A stretch of DNA of 64,000 nucleotides from Nonomuraea jiangxiensis (GCF_900099965.1 NZ_FNDJ01000030.1:62001-126000); one strand, 5' to 3'. Shown: positions 1 through 8,513, counted from the first letter of the stretch. A program made the numbers and translations. The notes: a model not told the origin generated them from the sequence alone.

Positions 1-1
1 G

Positions 2-1372
2 TCGTGGCAGGTGTCGGACGACGGGCTGACCTACACGCTCGACCTCCGTGACGACGTCACCTTCCACGACGGCACCAGGTTCGACGCCGCCGCGGTCAAG
101 GCCAACCTCGACCAGTTCCGGACGCCCGGCTACAACCCGGCCGTGGCCTCGATCCAGCTGCGGGCGTTCAAGGAGGCGAAGGTGCTCTCGCCGACCACGC
201 TGGAGATCACGCTCAAGGAGCCGGACGCGCTGTTCCTCGACTTCCTCGCCTCGCCCTACGCCGGGCAGGTCTCGCCGAAGTCGCTGAAGAACGCCAAGGA
301 CCTCGAGTTCGGCGGGCTCGACCTGGTCGGCACGGGGCCGTTCATCCTCGACCGGTACGTGCAGGGCCAGGAGATCCATTACCGCCGCAACCCCGCCTAC
401 AAGTGGCCACCGGCCGGGGCCGCGCACCAGGGACCCGCGCACCTGTCCGAGATCACCTACCGGTTCCTCCCCGAGGCCGCGGTCCGGGTCGGGGCGCTCA
501 CCTCCGGCCAGGTCCAGGTGATCGAGGGCGTGCCCGCCACCGAGGTCGGCCTCATCAAGAAGGACCCGAACCTGGCCCTGCACACGGCGCTCAACTCCGG
601 CACCGCCTACTCCTACTACTTCAACACCTCCCACGCCCCCTTCGACGACCGGCGCGTACGCGAGGCGTTCCGCGAGGCCGTGGACGTGGACGCCGTGCTG
701 CGCTCGGTCTACCAGGACACCGCCACCCGGGCATGGAGCATCGTCGGCAAGCGCAGCCCCTTCTACGACGCCACGCTGGAGAGAACCTACGGCGGCGACG
801 TGGCCAGGGCCAACGCCTTACTCGACGCGGCCGGGTGGCGGGAACGCGACGCCGAGGGCTTCCGGGTCAAGGCCGGCAAGCGGCTCACCGTACGCGAGGT
901 CGCCTCGGCGCCGTTCGTCCGCGACCGCAGGGACATCCTCAGCCAGGCCATCCAGGCCCAGGTCAAGCAGAACGCCGGCATCGACCTTCAGGTCAGGATC
1001 GTCGACCAGGGCAGCGCGCAGCAGGCCCTGGACCAGGACCAGTACGAGATCTTCGGCAACTCCCGCGGCGACTCCGACGCGGGCGCCGCGCTCAACCTGA
1101 TCCTGCCGGACAAGGCCTCCATCAACCGCACCAACTTCACCGATCCCCGAGTGGACGAGTGGCTCGCGGCGGCCTCGGCCGTCTCCGACCCGGCCGAGCG
1201 CGCCAAGCTCTACGCCAAGGTCCAGCGGGCGGCCGTGGTGGACAACGCCATCGTGTTCCCGCTCTACGTGCCCGCCGACCAGATCGCCGCGGCCAAGAGC
1301 GTGCAGGGCCTCGGCTTCGACCCGGCCTCCGGCACCCCGGCGGGCGCGTACGACGTGCGGATCGGCACATGA
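2..1372 (+). CDS. Family-5 ABC transporter substrate-binding protein (5' end outside window)
   Basis: Extracellular solute-binding protein of the oligopeptide/dipeptide/nickel class, which would capture a peptide-like ligand for the two permeases that follow. The frame is already open at base 2 and the first visible residues (SWQVSDDGLTYT, then VTFHDG) are the family block that normally lies 70-90 residues into the protein, so the signal peptide and N-terminus are missing only because the window starts here. About 457 codons are visible. The late segment with AKLYAKVQRA and the FPLY motif is typical of the C-terminal lobe. The stop overlaps the next start as ATGA, so this is the upstream gene of a four-gene operon. 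The ligand cannot be deduced. Confidence 0.93.
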   Translation, partial: SWQVSDDGLTYTLDLRDDVTFHDGTRFDAAAVKANLDQFRTPGYNPAVASIQLRAFKEAKVLSPTTLEITLKEPDALFLDFLASPYAGQVSPKSLKNAKDLEFGGLDLVGTGPFILDRYVQGQEIHYRRNPAYKWPPAGAAHQGPAHLSEITYRFLPEAAVRVGALTSGQVQVIEGVPATEVGLIKKDPNLALHTALNSGTAYSYYFNTSHAPFDDRRVREAFREAVDVDAVLRSVYQDTATRAWSIVGKRSPFYDATLERTYGGDVARANALLDAAGWRERDAEGFRVKAGKRLTVREVASAPFVRDRRDILSQAIQAQVKQNAGIDLQVRIVDQGSAQQALDQDQYEIFGNSRGDSDAGAALNLILPDKASINRTNFTDPRVDEWLAAASAVSDPAERAKLYAKVQRAAVVDNAIVFPLYVPADQIAAAKSVQGLGFDPASGTPAGAYDVRIGT

Positions 1373-2274
1373 TCAGGCGACTGGGGGCCGGGCTGGCCGT
1401 GCTCTGGGCCGCCGCCACCGCCGCGTACGCGGCCCTGCTGCTCGCCCCGGGCGACACCGTGGACATCCTGGTCGGCGACGGCCCCGACACTCCCGAGATC
1501 CGGGCGGACATCATCGCCGACTGGGGTCTCGACCGGCCGGAGATCGTGCAGTACCTGTCCTACCTGTGGCGGCTGCTGCACGGCGACCTCGGCCGCTCCT
1601 ACCAGCTCCAGCGTGGCGTGGGCGACGTCCTGGCCACCCAGATCGGGCCGACCGCGCAGCTCACCCTGGCCGCGGCCGGGACCGGGGTGGCGCTGGCCGG
1701 GATCATCGCGCTGGTCACCGCGGGCCGGGGGAGGTGGCTGCGCGGCGCGGCCTCGGCCGCCGAGCTGGCGTCGGTGTCGGTCCCGCCGTTCCTCATCGGG
1801 ATCGTGCTGCTGTCGCTGTTCTCGTTCACGCTCGGCTGGTTCCCCGTCTCGGGGGCGCAGGGGCCGGGGGCGCTGGTGCTGCCCGCGCTCGCCCTCGGCC
1901 TGCCCATTGCGGGCGTGCTGGGCCAGGTCCTGCGCGGCGGGCTGGAGCGGGCGCTGGAACAGCCCTTCGCGGTGACGGCGCGGGCGCGCGGGCTGACCGA
2001 GCGCGCCCTGGTCGCCCGGCATGCCCTGCGGCACGCGCTGATCCCCGCCGTGACGCTGGCCGGCTGGTTCACCGGGACCCTGCTCGGCGGCGCGGTCATC
2101 ACCGAGGTGCTGTTCGGCCGGCCAGGACTCGGCCAGGTGGCGATGCAGGCCGTGACCGGCAGGGACATGCCCGTCGTCATGGCCGTCGTCCTGCTGTCGG
2201 CCCTCGCGTACGTCACCATCAGCACGCTGCTGGACCTGGCCTACCGCGCCATCGACCCCCGGATCCGGGGCTGA
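1369..2274 (+). CDS. ABC transporter permease, DppB/OppB type
   Basis: Inner-membrane permease of the peptide/nickel ABC family, 301 residues. The ATG at 1369 overlaps the stop of the binding-protein gene (ATGA), which fixes the start. A hydrophobic first helix (residues about 5-25) is followed by the external loop with GDTVDILVGDG, and further helices end with VVLLSALAYVTIS. The cytoplasmic EAA-type loop, which docks on the ATPase, is visible as TARARGLTERALVARHALRHA. A 7-nt gap separates it from the second permease. It presumably forms a heterodimeric channel with that protein. Confidence 0.93.
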   Translation: MIRRLGAGLAVLWAAATAAYAALLLAPGDTVDILVGDGPDTPEIRADIIADWGLDRPEIVQYLSYLWRLLHGDLGRSYQLQRGVGDVLATQIGPTAQLTLAAAGTGVALAGIIALVTAGRGRWLRGAASAAELASVSVPPFLIGIVLLSLFSFTLGWFPVSGAQGPGALVLPALALGLPIAGVLGQVLRGGLERALEQPFAVTARARGLTERALVARHALRHALIPAVTLAGWFTGTLLGGAVITEVLFGRPGLGQVAMQAVTGRDMPVVMAVVLLSALAYVTISTLLDLAYRAIDPRIRG

Positions 2275-2281
2275 CCGGCAG

Positions 2282-3160
2282 ATGAGCGCGCTCACCCGCG
2301 GCGAGTCCCGCGAACCCCTGCCCGTCCCCGCGGCCCTGGTGCGGCCCACAGCGGCCGAGCTTCCCGGCCGGCTCGTGCCGCCGGCCTTCCTCGTCCTGCT
2401 CGCGGTGGCCCTGGCCGCGCCGGGGCTGCTCACCGCCGGCGCGGACCCCCTGACCGCCGACCCGCTGAACGCGCTGGCCGCTCCCGGCGCCGGCCACTGG
2501 TTCGGCACCGACCACCTCGGCCGTGACGTGCTGGCCAGGGTCGTCTACGGCGCCCGCCACTCCATCAGCATCGGCGTCGCGGCCACGGGCCTGGCGGTCA
2601 CCTTGGGCGTGCTGCTCGGTCTGGCCGCCGGGCTGTCGCCGAAGTGGCTGGACGAGGCGCTGGCCCGCTCGTTCGACGTGCTGTCCACCCTGCCCGAACT
2701 GCTGCTCGCCCTCCTCGTCGTGGCGATCACCGGCCCGGGGACCGGGAACGTGATCTTCGCCATCGCCGTCGCGCAGATCCCGAACTACGCCCGGGTGATC
2801 CGCGCCCAGACGTTCGTCGTGCGCCGCTCGGGCTACGTCGAGCAGGCCGTCACCTTCGGCCGCTCCCGCCTGGCGATCACCGCCAGGCACATCCTGCCGA
2901 ACGTGCTCGGGCCGATCCCCGTACTGGCCACGATCGGCATCGGCCAGGCGGTCATCGCCGGCTCGGGGCTCAGCTTCCTCGGCATGGGGCCGCAACCCCC
3001 GGCCGCCGAGTGGGGCGCGATGCTCTCCGAGGCCCGCAACTATCTGCGGGTGGCCTGGTGGGAGGCGTTCTTCCCGGGCCTGGCGATCACGCTGACCGTC
3101 GCCTGCCTGACCGTCGTCGGACGCCGCCTGCAACGCCGTTTCGAAGGAAGGACCCCATGA
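2282..3160 (+). CDS. ABC transporter permease, DppC/OppC type
   Basis: Second membrane subunit of the peptide/nickel-type importer, 292 residues. The long N-terminal tail and first helix (about 35-55) precede the family block HWFGTDHLGRDVLARVVYGA. The EAA loop is visible around VTFGRSRLAITARHILPN, and the C-terminal part has SFLGMGPQPPAAEWGAML, characteristic of DppC proteins. Its stop overlaps the ATPase start (ATGA), showing translational coupling. The preceding DppB-type gene ends 7 nt upstream. Confidence 0.93.
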   Translation: MSALTRGESREPLPVPAALVRPTAAELPGRLVPPAFLVLLAVALAAPGLLTAGADPLTADPLNALAAPGAGHWFGTDHLGRDVLARVVYGARHSISIGVAATGLAVTLGVLLGLAAGLSPKWLDEALARSFDVLSTLPELLLALLVVAITGPGTGNVIFAIAVAQIPNYARVIRAQTFVVRRSGYVEQAVTFGRSRLAITARHILPNVLGPIPVLATIGIGQAVIAGSGLSFLGMGPQPPAAEWGAMLSEARNYLRVAWWEAFFPGLAITLTVACLTVVGRRLQRRFEGRTP

Positions 3161-4533
3161 CCACCACCCACGGCGAAGCCGTACCGACGTCTGCCGCCGG
3201 TGGCGGTGAGAACGTCTCCACCGTCCCTCTCGCCGCCGTGGCGGACCTGCGGGTGAGCTTCGGCGGGAGCGAGGTCGTGCGGGGGATCTCGCTCTCGATC
3301 GCCCCCGGCGAGTGCGTGGCGATCGTCGGGGAGTCCGGCTCCGGCAAGAGCGTCACGGCGCGGACCCTGCTCGGGCTGGCCGGTCCCGGCTCCCTCGTGC
3401 GGGCGTCCCGGTTCACGATCGCGGGACGGGACGCGCTCGGCTTCGGGCCGCGCGAATGGCGGGCGCTGCGGGGCAGGTTCGCCGGGCTCGTGCTCCAGGA
3501 CGCGCTCGTCTCGCTCGACCCCCTGCGCACGGTGGGCGCGGAGATCGCCGAAGTGCTGGCGGTCCACGAGGTCGTTCCGCGGCCCCGGCGGGCGGACCGG
3601 GTGCTGGAGCTGCTGGAGTCGGTGGGCGTTCCGGAGCCGGAGCTGCGGGCCGGGCAGCACCCGCACGAGCTGTCGGGCGGGCTGCGGCAGCGCGCGCTCA
3701 TCGCCTCCGCCATCGCCGCCGACCCCGAGCTGATCATCGCCGACGAGCCCACCACCGCGCTCGACGTCACCGTCCAGGCACAGGTTCTGCGGCTGCTCGC
3801 CGAGCGCAAGGCCGCGGGCGCCGCGCTGCTGCTGATCAGCCACGACCTGGCCGTGGTCGCCTCGATCGCCGACCGCATCCTCGTCATGCGCGAGGGCCGG
3901 ATCGTCGAGGAGGGCCCCGCCCGGCACGTGCTGTCCACGCCCGCGCACCCCTACACCCGCGCGCTCCTGGCCGCGGTCCCCTCCGCGGCCTCCCGCGGCA
4001 CCCGGCTCGCCACCGGCGCCCGGCGGATCCGTTCCGCCCCGAACCCGTCCGCCCAGGTCCTCGCCGGAACCGCGCTCGGCCACGCGTACGGCCCTCGCCG
4101 CGTCGTGGACGACGTCTCCTTCACCCTGCACGAGGGCGAGACCCTCGGCGTCGTCGGCGAGTCGGGCTCGGGCAAGACCACGCTCGCCCGCCTGGCCCTC
4201 GGCCTGCTCGAACCCGGCCACGGCCGCGTCGCCATCGCGCGCGCCCTCGGCCCGCGCCCCGACGTGCTGGTGTGCGACGAGCCGGTCTCCGCGCTCGACG
4301 TCTCCATCCAGGCCCAGGTGCTCGACCTGCTGGCCGACCTCCAGGCCGAGTACGGCACGGCGATGCTGTTCATCTCCCACGACCTGGGCGTGGTCCACCA
4401 CGTCGCCGACCGCGTGCTGGTCATGAAGGACGGCCGCGTCGTGGAGGAGGGCGACGTCGAGGAGGTGTTCACCCGGCCGCGCCACCCCTACACCCAGGCG
4501 CTGGTCGCCGCCGTTCCGACGACCGCCGTATGA
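3157..4533 (+). CDS. Double ABC ATPase (DppD-DppF fusion) with a gutted second nucleotide-binding domain
   Basis: Energises the upstream peptide-type importer; 458 residues. Domain 1 is complete: Walker A GESGSGKS (K64), Q-loop LVLQDALVSLD, signature LSGGLRQR (172-179), Walker B LIIADEP (D196), the H-loop in LLISHD, and the oligopeptide-type tail HPYTRALLAAVP. Domain 2 has Walker A GESGSGKTT (K340), but Walker B VLVCDEP (D374) follows only 34 residues later instead of about 132 as in domain 1. The Q-loop, helical subdomain and signature motif are therefore gone, joined in frame near 4216-4239 (GHGRV running into AIARAL). The C-terminal part (ISHDLGVV, HPYTQALVAAVP) is intact. Fusions of this type usually exceed 530 residues. 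Whether the transporter still works is unclear. Confidence 0.9.
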   Translation: MTTTHGEAVPTSAAGGGENVSTVPLAAVADLRVSFGGSEVVRGISLSIAPGECVAIVGESGSGKSVTARTLLGLAGPGSLVRASRFTIAGRDALGFGPREWRALRGRFAGLVLQDALVSLDPLRTVGAEIAEVLAVHEVVPRPRRADRVLELLESVGVPEPELRAGQHPHELSGGLRQRALIASAIAADPELIIADEPTTALDVTVQAQVLRLLAERKAAGAALLLISHDLAVVASIADRILVMREGRIVEEGPARHVLSTPAHPYTRALLAAVPSAASRGTRLATGARRIRSAPNPSAQVLAGTALGHAYGPRRVVDDVSFTLHEGETLGVVGESGSGKTTLARLALGLLEPGHGRVAIARALGPRPDVLVCDEPVSALDVSIQAQVLDLLADLQAEYGTAMLFISHDLGVVHHVADRVLVMKDGRVVEEGDVEEVFTRPRHPYTQALVAAVPTTAV

Positions 4534-4555
4534 CCTGCGTGGAAGCCTGCCGCAT

Positions 4556-4583
4556 AGAAATACATATATACCTGGTAGGAAAT
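4556..4583. promoter_or_regulatory. Candidate operator shared with the tauD-side promoter
   Basis: AT-rich stretch directly upstream of the leader-peptide promoter. It begins AGAAAT and ends TAGGAAAT, and contains the dyad TACCTGGTA. Aligned on the + strand with 9733-9761, the terminal GAAAT and TAGGAAAT blocks are identical and 8 of 14 intervening bases match when one gap is allowed. Its only two good copies flank the two sulfonate transcription units, so a common sulfur regulator is plausible. The protein is unknown. Confidence 0.5.
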
Positions 4584-4584
4584 G

Positions 4585-4613
4585 TTGACTTTGTGGCGAC
4601 GGGCTCATAGCTT
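4585..4613 (+). promoter_or_regulatory. Promoter of the sulfonate transport operon
   Basis: TTGACT at 4585-4590 and TAGCTT at 4608-4613 are separated by 17 nt. The ATG of the leader peptide (4621) lies 7 nt beyond the -10, so the transcript would start at or next to the ATG and be leaderless. Confidence 0.7.
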
Positions 4614-4620
4614 CGTGGTC

Positions 4621-4695
4621 ATGAGCCAGGCCGCGAACCTGACCCGACGCCCGCACGTGGACCACGGCCACGTCGCCAGCGCGCGATGTCGCTGA
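4621..4695 (+). CDS. Cysteine leader peptide (uORF) of the sulfonate transport operon
   Basis: Leaderless short ORF of 24 codons. The peptide has LTRRPHVDHGHVASARCR as its last 18 residues, and the Cys codon TGT at 4687-4689 is the penultimate codon. This matches the pattern I know from actinobacterial leader peptides ahead of sulfur genes (basic residues, HVD, then ALC or similar at the end). In mycobacteria, leaderless cysteine-rich short ORFs act as cysteine-responsive attenuators: ribosomes stall when charged tRNA-Cys is scarce and the downstream genes are derepressed. The main operon starts 81 nt after the stop, leaving room for alternative folding. Too short to be found by length-based gene calling. 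Confidence 0.85.
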   Translation: MSQAANLTRRPHVDHGHVASARCR

Positions 4696-4776
4696 CCAGG
4701 GCCCGCCATCCGCTGCGTCGGCCGGCGCGCTCCCCTCGTCAAGGAACTCCAATCCGCATGTGAAGGGCCATGACAT

Positions 4777-5829
4777 ATGCCTGTCTCATCCCTGTTACGA
4801 CCCGCGCTCGCCGCGCTCCTGCTGACCGCCCTGGCCGCCTGCGCGCCGGGCGGCGAGCCCGCACAAAGCGCGGCGGAGCTGGCGGCGGAGGCCCCGCTGC
4901 CCACCTCCGTCCCCAAGGGCACCAAACTGATCATCGGAGACCCGTCCACCAAGGTGGCGCTGGAGCTCTCCGGCGAGATCGACAAGTTCTCGTTCGCCGT
5001 CGAATGGGCCAACATCAGCGGCGGCCCGCAGACCACCGAGGCGTTCCGCGCCGACGCGCTGGACGTCGGCGCCGTCGCGGAGATCCCGGCCATCCACGCC
5101 ACCTGGACCGGCCTGCCGGTCAAGATCGTCGCCTCGAAGTTCCGCAAGGATGCGCTCCGGCACCCGACCTACGAGCTCGGCATCGCGCCGGGCGTGAACG
5201 TACGGACCCTCGCCGACCTGCGCGGGAAGCGGATCGCGTACAGCCCGGGTCAGGCGCAGGGCGCGCTCATGCTCAAGGTGCTCAAGAAGGCCGGGCTGAC
5301 CAAGGCCGATGTCACCCTGGTCGAGCTGCCGAGCACCGGCGACGTCTACCCCAACGCGCTGGCCTCCAAGCAGGTCGACGTGGCCCCGATCGGCGGCGTC
5401 AACATCCGGCGGTACACGACCAAGTTCGGCCGGGACGGCGCCACGACCATCCCGCACGGGCTGCGCGACGACCCGAGCCACCTGTACGTGCGGGCGGCCA
5501 CGCTCAAGGACCCGGCCAAGGCCGCCGCGATCCGCGAGTACGCCGCCGCCTGGGCCCGCGCCTCGATCTGGGTCTACGAGCATCCCGAGGAGTGGATCGC
5601 CGGCTACTACGTCAAGGACCAGGGCCTCAGCGCCGCCGACGGCCGGTATCTGGTCGACCTGGCGGGCGAACCGGACATCCCCGCCGACTGGTCCGAGGCC
5701 ATCGCCAGGCACCAGGAGACCATCGACATCCTGGCCGAGGAGACCGGCAACCCGGTGCTGCAGGCCCGGGACCTGTACGACCTGCGCTACCAGGCGGTGG
5801 GCGCGGACGCGATCAAGGACGGTGCCTGA
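4777..5829 (+). CDS. Sulfonate/taurine-type ABC transporter substrate-binding lipoprotein
   Basis: Binding protein of the SsuA/TauA (NMT1-like) class, 350 residues, which would deliver organosulfonates to the permease encoded next. The N-terminus is a lipoprotein signal with lipobox LAAC (Cys about 21), so it is anchored outside the membrane. The fold-defining region has DVGAVAEIPAIHATWTGLPVKIVA, and ADLRGKRIAYSPGQAQGALM is the typical hinge segment. The start ATG is preceded by GAAGGG. The stop overlaps the permease start (TGATG). Context (cysteine leader peptide upstream, SsuD- and TauD-like enzymes facing it) supports sulfonates over nitrate or thiamine precursors as substrate. Confidence 0.9.
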   Translation: MPVSSLLRPALAALLLTALAACAPGGEPAQSAAELAAEAPLPTSVPKGTKLIIGDPSTKVALELSGEIDKFSFAVEWANISGGPQTTEAFRADALDVGAVAEIPAIHATWTGLPVKIVASKFRKDALRHPTYELGIAPGVNVRTLADLRGKRIAYSPGQAQGALMLKVLKKAGLTKADVTLVELPSTGDVYPNALASKQVDVAPIGGVNIRRYTTKFGRDGATTIPHGLRDDPSHLYVRAATLKDPAKAAAIREYAAAWARASIWVYEHPEEWIAGYYVKDQGLSAADGRYLVDLAGEPDIPADWSEAIARHQETIDILAEETGNPVLQARDLYDLRYQAVGADAIKDGA

Positions 5830-6650
5830 TGACCCTCGTCGCCTCCCGCCCGGCCGTGACCACCCGCCCGCGCACCCACCGCCTGCGGCCGGGAGCCCGG
5901 ATCAGGTTCGGCTTCCTCGTCGGCCCGTTCCTGCTGCTCGCGCTCTGGGCGGCCGCCTCGGCGAGCGGCCTGCTGGACCCCCGCTTCCTGTCCGCGCCGT
6001 GGACCGTGATCGGCACGGCGGCCGAGCTGATCGAGTCCGGCCGCCTTCAGGAGAACCTGCTCGCCTCCGTTCAGCGGGTCGCGCTGGGGCTGGCCATCGG
6101 CGTGCCGCTCGGCACCCTGCTCGCGCTGGTCTCGGGAATGAGCCGCTGGGGCGAGGCGGTGATCGACGGGCCCATCCAGATCAAGCGAGCCGTCCCGTCG
6201 CTCGCGCTGATGCCGCTGCTGATCCTCTGGCTGGGCATCGGCGAGGTGATGAAGGTGACCGTCATCGCCGTCGGCGTGCTCGTGCCGATCTACATCCACA
6301 CGCACAACGGGCTGCGCACCATCGACAGCCGCTACGTCGAGCTGGCCGAAACCGTCGGCCTGCGGCGCGGCACGTTCATCAGGAAGGTGGTGCTGCCGGG
6401 GGCGCTGCCCGGGTTCCTGCTCGGCATGCGCTTCGCGGTGACCACGGCCTGGCTGTTCCTGGTCGTGGCCGAGCTCATCAACTCCACCACCGGCATCGGC
6501 TACATGATGGACCTGGCGCGTACGTACGGGCAGACCGAGGTGATCCTCGTCGGCATCGTCCTGTACGGCCTGCTCGGCCTCTTCTCCGATGCCGCGGTCC
6601 GGCTGGTGGAGAGGAGGGCGCTGTCGTGGCGACGGACGTTGGCGAGCTGA
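5829..6650 (+). CDS. Sulfonate/nitrate-type ABC transporter permease (SsuC/TauC-like)
   Basis: Integral membrane subunit of 273 residues with the usual six-helix BPD_transp_1 fold. The ATG at 5829 overlaps the stop of the binding-protein gene. A basic N-terminus precedes helix 1 (FLVGPFLLLALWAAAS); the domain core includes QRVALGLAIGVPLGTLLALVSG, and the ATPase-coupling loop is ELAETVGLRRGTFIRKVVLPGALPG. The segment AVPSLALMPLLILWLGIGE is a strong SsuC/TauC signature. It overlaps the ATPase gene by 25 nt, as expected in a tightly coupled operon. Confidence 0.93.
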   Translation: MTLVASRPAVTTRPRTHRLRPGARIRFGFLVGPFLLLALWAAASASGLLDPRFLSAPWTVIGTAAELIESGRLQENLLASVQRVALGLAIGVPLGTLLALVSGMSRWGEAVIDGPIQIKRAVPSLALMPLLILWLGIGEVMKVTVIAVGVLVPIYIHTHNGLRTIDSRYVELAETVGLRRGTFIRKVVLPGALPGFLLGMRFAVTTAWLFLVVAELINSTTGIGYMMDLARTYGQTEVILVGIVLYGLLGLFSDAAVRLVERRALSWRRTLAS

Positions 6651-7315
6651 TCCGGGTCCAGGCCCTGACCCGCCGGTACGGCTCCCGTACCATCCTGGAC
6701 CGCCTGGACCTGGAGATCGCGCCGGGCGAGTTCGTGGCCCTGCTCGGGCAGAGCGGGTCGGGGAAGAGCACGCTCCTGCGGGCCATGGCAGGGCTGGACG
6801 GAGACGTGGCGGGGGACGGTTCCGTCGAGGTGCCGGGGCAGGTGTCGGTGGTCTTCCAGGACGCCCGGCTGCTGCCCTGGCAGCGGGTGCTCGACAACGT
6901 GGTCCTCGGCCTCGACGGAGCCGCGGAGCGGGGCCGGGAGAGCCTGTCGGAGGTGGGGCTGGCCGGGCGGGAACGCGCCTGGCCCAACGAGCTGTCCGGC
7001 GGCGAGCAGCAGCGGGTGGCGCTGGCGCGCTCCCTCGTCCGCGAGCCCCGGCTGCTGCTGGCCGACGAGCCGTTCGGCGCGCTCGACGCGCTGACCAGGC
7101 TCAAGATGCACGCCCTGCTGCGCCGGCTGGTCGAGCAGCACCGGCCCGCGGTGCTCCTGGTCACCCACGACGTGGACGAGGCCATCGCGCTGGCCGACCG
7201 GGTCCTCGTGCTCGACCACGGCAGGATCGCCGCCGAGCAGCGGCTCGACGCGGGCAGGGACACCACCGAGATCCGGGCCGCGCTGCTGCGGGCGCTCGGC
7301 GTGACGGGAGAGTGA
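6626..7315 (+). CDS. Sulfonate/taurine-type ABC transporter ATPase (SsuB/TauB-like)
   Basis: ATP-hydrolysing subunit of the sulfonate importer, 229 residues. I chose the GTG at 6626 because the purine-rich GGAGAGGAGG lies just upstream within the end of the permease gene and the product then begins at the usual distance before the first beta strand. Walker A is GQSGSGKST, the Q-loop is VVFQDARLLPW, the signature LSGGEQQRVALARSL, Walker B LLLADEPFGALD and the H-loop LVTHDVDEA. The DARLLPW stretch after the Q-loop is typical of SsuB/TauB. A strong hairpin follows the gene. Confidence 0.94.
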   Translation: MATDVGELIRVQALTRRYGSRTILDRLDLEIAPGEFVALLGQSGSGKSTLLRAMAGLDGDVAGDGSVEVPGQVSVVFQDARLLPWQRVLDNVVLGLDGAAERGRESLSEVGLAGRERAWPNELSGGEQQRVALARSLVREPRLLLADEPFGALDALTRLKMHALLRRLVEQHRPAVLLVTHDVDEAIALADRVLVLDHGRIAAEQRLDAGRDTTEIRAALLRALGVTGE

Positions 7316-7347
7316 GAGGGACAACCGTCGTTCCGGAGAGCTGAGGA

Positions 7348-7384
7348 CACCCCCCGCACGCCGTTCCCACGGCGGCGGGGGGTG
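7348..7384. terminator. Bidirectional terminator between ssuB-like and ssuD genes
   Basis: Near-perfect hairpin: CACCCCCCGC pairs with GCGGGGGGTG (10 bp), then after a single bulged A an inner stem CGCCGT/ACGGCG closes a TCCC loop. It sits in the 72-nt gap between two convergent genes and can serve both. There is no U-tract, as is common in high-GC actinomycetes. Confidence 0.7.
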
Positions 7385-7387
7385 GAC

Positions 7388-8446
7388 TCATCCGCGCAGC
7401 AGGGGCAGGAGCTGCTCGCCCTGGCGCTTGAGCTCCGGCAGGTAGGGGGTGTCGGACAGCACGAAGTGGGTGATGCCGAGGGATTGATACCGGCGCAGCG
7501 ACTTCGCCACGTCCTCGGCCGAGCCGACCAGCCAGGTGGTGCCCGCGCCGCCACCGCCGAACTTGGCGGGGGTGGTGTAGAGGTTGTCGTCGAGCACCTC
7601 CCCCCGCGCGACCAGGTCGAGCAGCCGCTGCTGACCGACGGCGGCCTGCCAGTTCGCGTCACGCCGGGCGTTGCCGTTCGCCATCCGCTCCACCTTGGCC
7701 TCGGCGTCGGCCCAGGCCTGTTCGGTGGTGTCGCGTACCAGGGTGGTGATGCGCAGCCCGAACTCCAGCGGGGGGTGCTCGCGCCCGAGCTTGTCGCTGA
7801 GCTGCTTGAGCCGCTCGATCCGCTCGCCGACGCCGTCGAGGGGCTCGCCCCAGAAGAGCTGGACGTCCGCCTCGGTGGCGGCCACCCTTTCCGCGGCTTC
7901 GGAGGCGCCGCCGAAGTAGAGCCGGGGGTGCCTGCGCTCGCCCCGGACGACCGTACGCGGCGCCACGGTGGAGTCGGTGACGCTGAAGTGCTCGCCGTGG
8001 TAGGTGACGTGCTCCTCGGTCCACAGCTTGCGCACGATCTGGAGGAACTCCCTGGTACGGGCGTAGCGGTGGGCGCGGTCGCCTTCGCTGTCGCCGTACG
8101 CGGCCAGGTTGTCCTTCCCCGACACGATGTTGACCAGCACCCGCCCTTCGGTGAGATGGTCCAGGGTCGCGGCGGCGGAGGCGAAGTTGGCCGGATGCCA
8201 GTAACCGGGCCGGATCGCGATCAACGGCTGGAACGTCGTCGTCTGCGCGGCCAGTGCGGTGGCGACCGTGAAGGTGTCGGGCCGTCCCCAGCCGGTGCCG
8301 ATGAGCGCCCCGCTCCACCCGTGCCGCTCCAGGGCCCTGGCGTGGCTGGTGAGGGTCTCCAGGCTGTTGTGGCCGGTGACGACGTCGTCGCCGCGGTGCC
8401 CGGGCTGCACTTGGTTGGGGATGTACCAGAGGAACCGGAGGCTCAT
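7388..8446 (-). CDS. ssuD: Alkanesulfonate monooxygenase-like LLM-class flavoprotein
   Basis: FMNH2-dependent oxygenase of the bacterial luciferase superfamily, 352 residues, which cleaves the C-S bond of alkanesulfonates to release sulfite. The N-terminus MSLRFLWYIPNQ, the block NHNSLETL-like HNSLETLTSHARALERHGW, RPGYWHPANFASAAATLDHL and the C-terminus LSDTPYLPELKRQGEQLLPLL closely follow SsuD. The ATG at 8446 is preferred over an in-frame upstream GTG-type extension because the family begins here and AGGAAG precedes it. It lies downstream of the TauD-like gene on the same strand. No NADPH:FMN reductase is seen nearby. Confidence 0.9.
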   Translation of the reverse strand: MSLRFLWYIPNQVQPGHRGDDVVTGHNSLETLTSHARALERHGWSGALIGTGWGRPDTFTVATALAAQTTTFQPLIAIRPGYWHPANFASAAATLDHLTEGRVLVNIVSGKDNLAAYGDSEGDRAHRYARTREFLQIVRKLWTEEHVTYHGEHFSVTDSTVAPRTVVRGERRHPRLYFGGASEAAERVAATEADVQLFWGEPLDGVGERIERLKQLSDKLGREHPPLEFGLRITTLVRDTTEQAWADAEAKVERMANGNARRDANWQAAVGQQRLLDLVARGEVLDDNLYTTPAKFGGGGAGTTWLVGSAEDVAKSLRRYQSLGITHFVLSDTPYLPELKRQGEQLLPLLRG

Positions 8447-8492
8447 CGGCAGGTCTTCCTGTTCTCGAGGTGAAGGAGGTTCAGCCGCTCTT

Positions 8493-8513
8493 AGGGGGCA
8501 TGGACCGCCCCCT
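8493..8513. other. Short hairpin between the tauD-like gene and ssuD
   Basis: AGGGGGC and GCCCCCT form a perfect 7-bp stem with a 7-nt loop in the 147-nt gap between the two genes. It could be a processing site, weak terminator or attenuator; it has no U-tract. No second leader peptide is visible in this gap. Confidence 0.35.
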
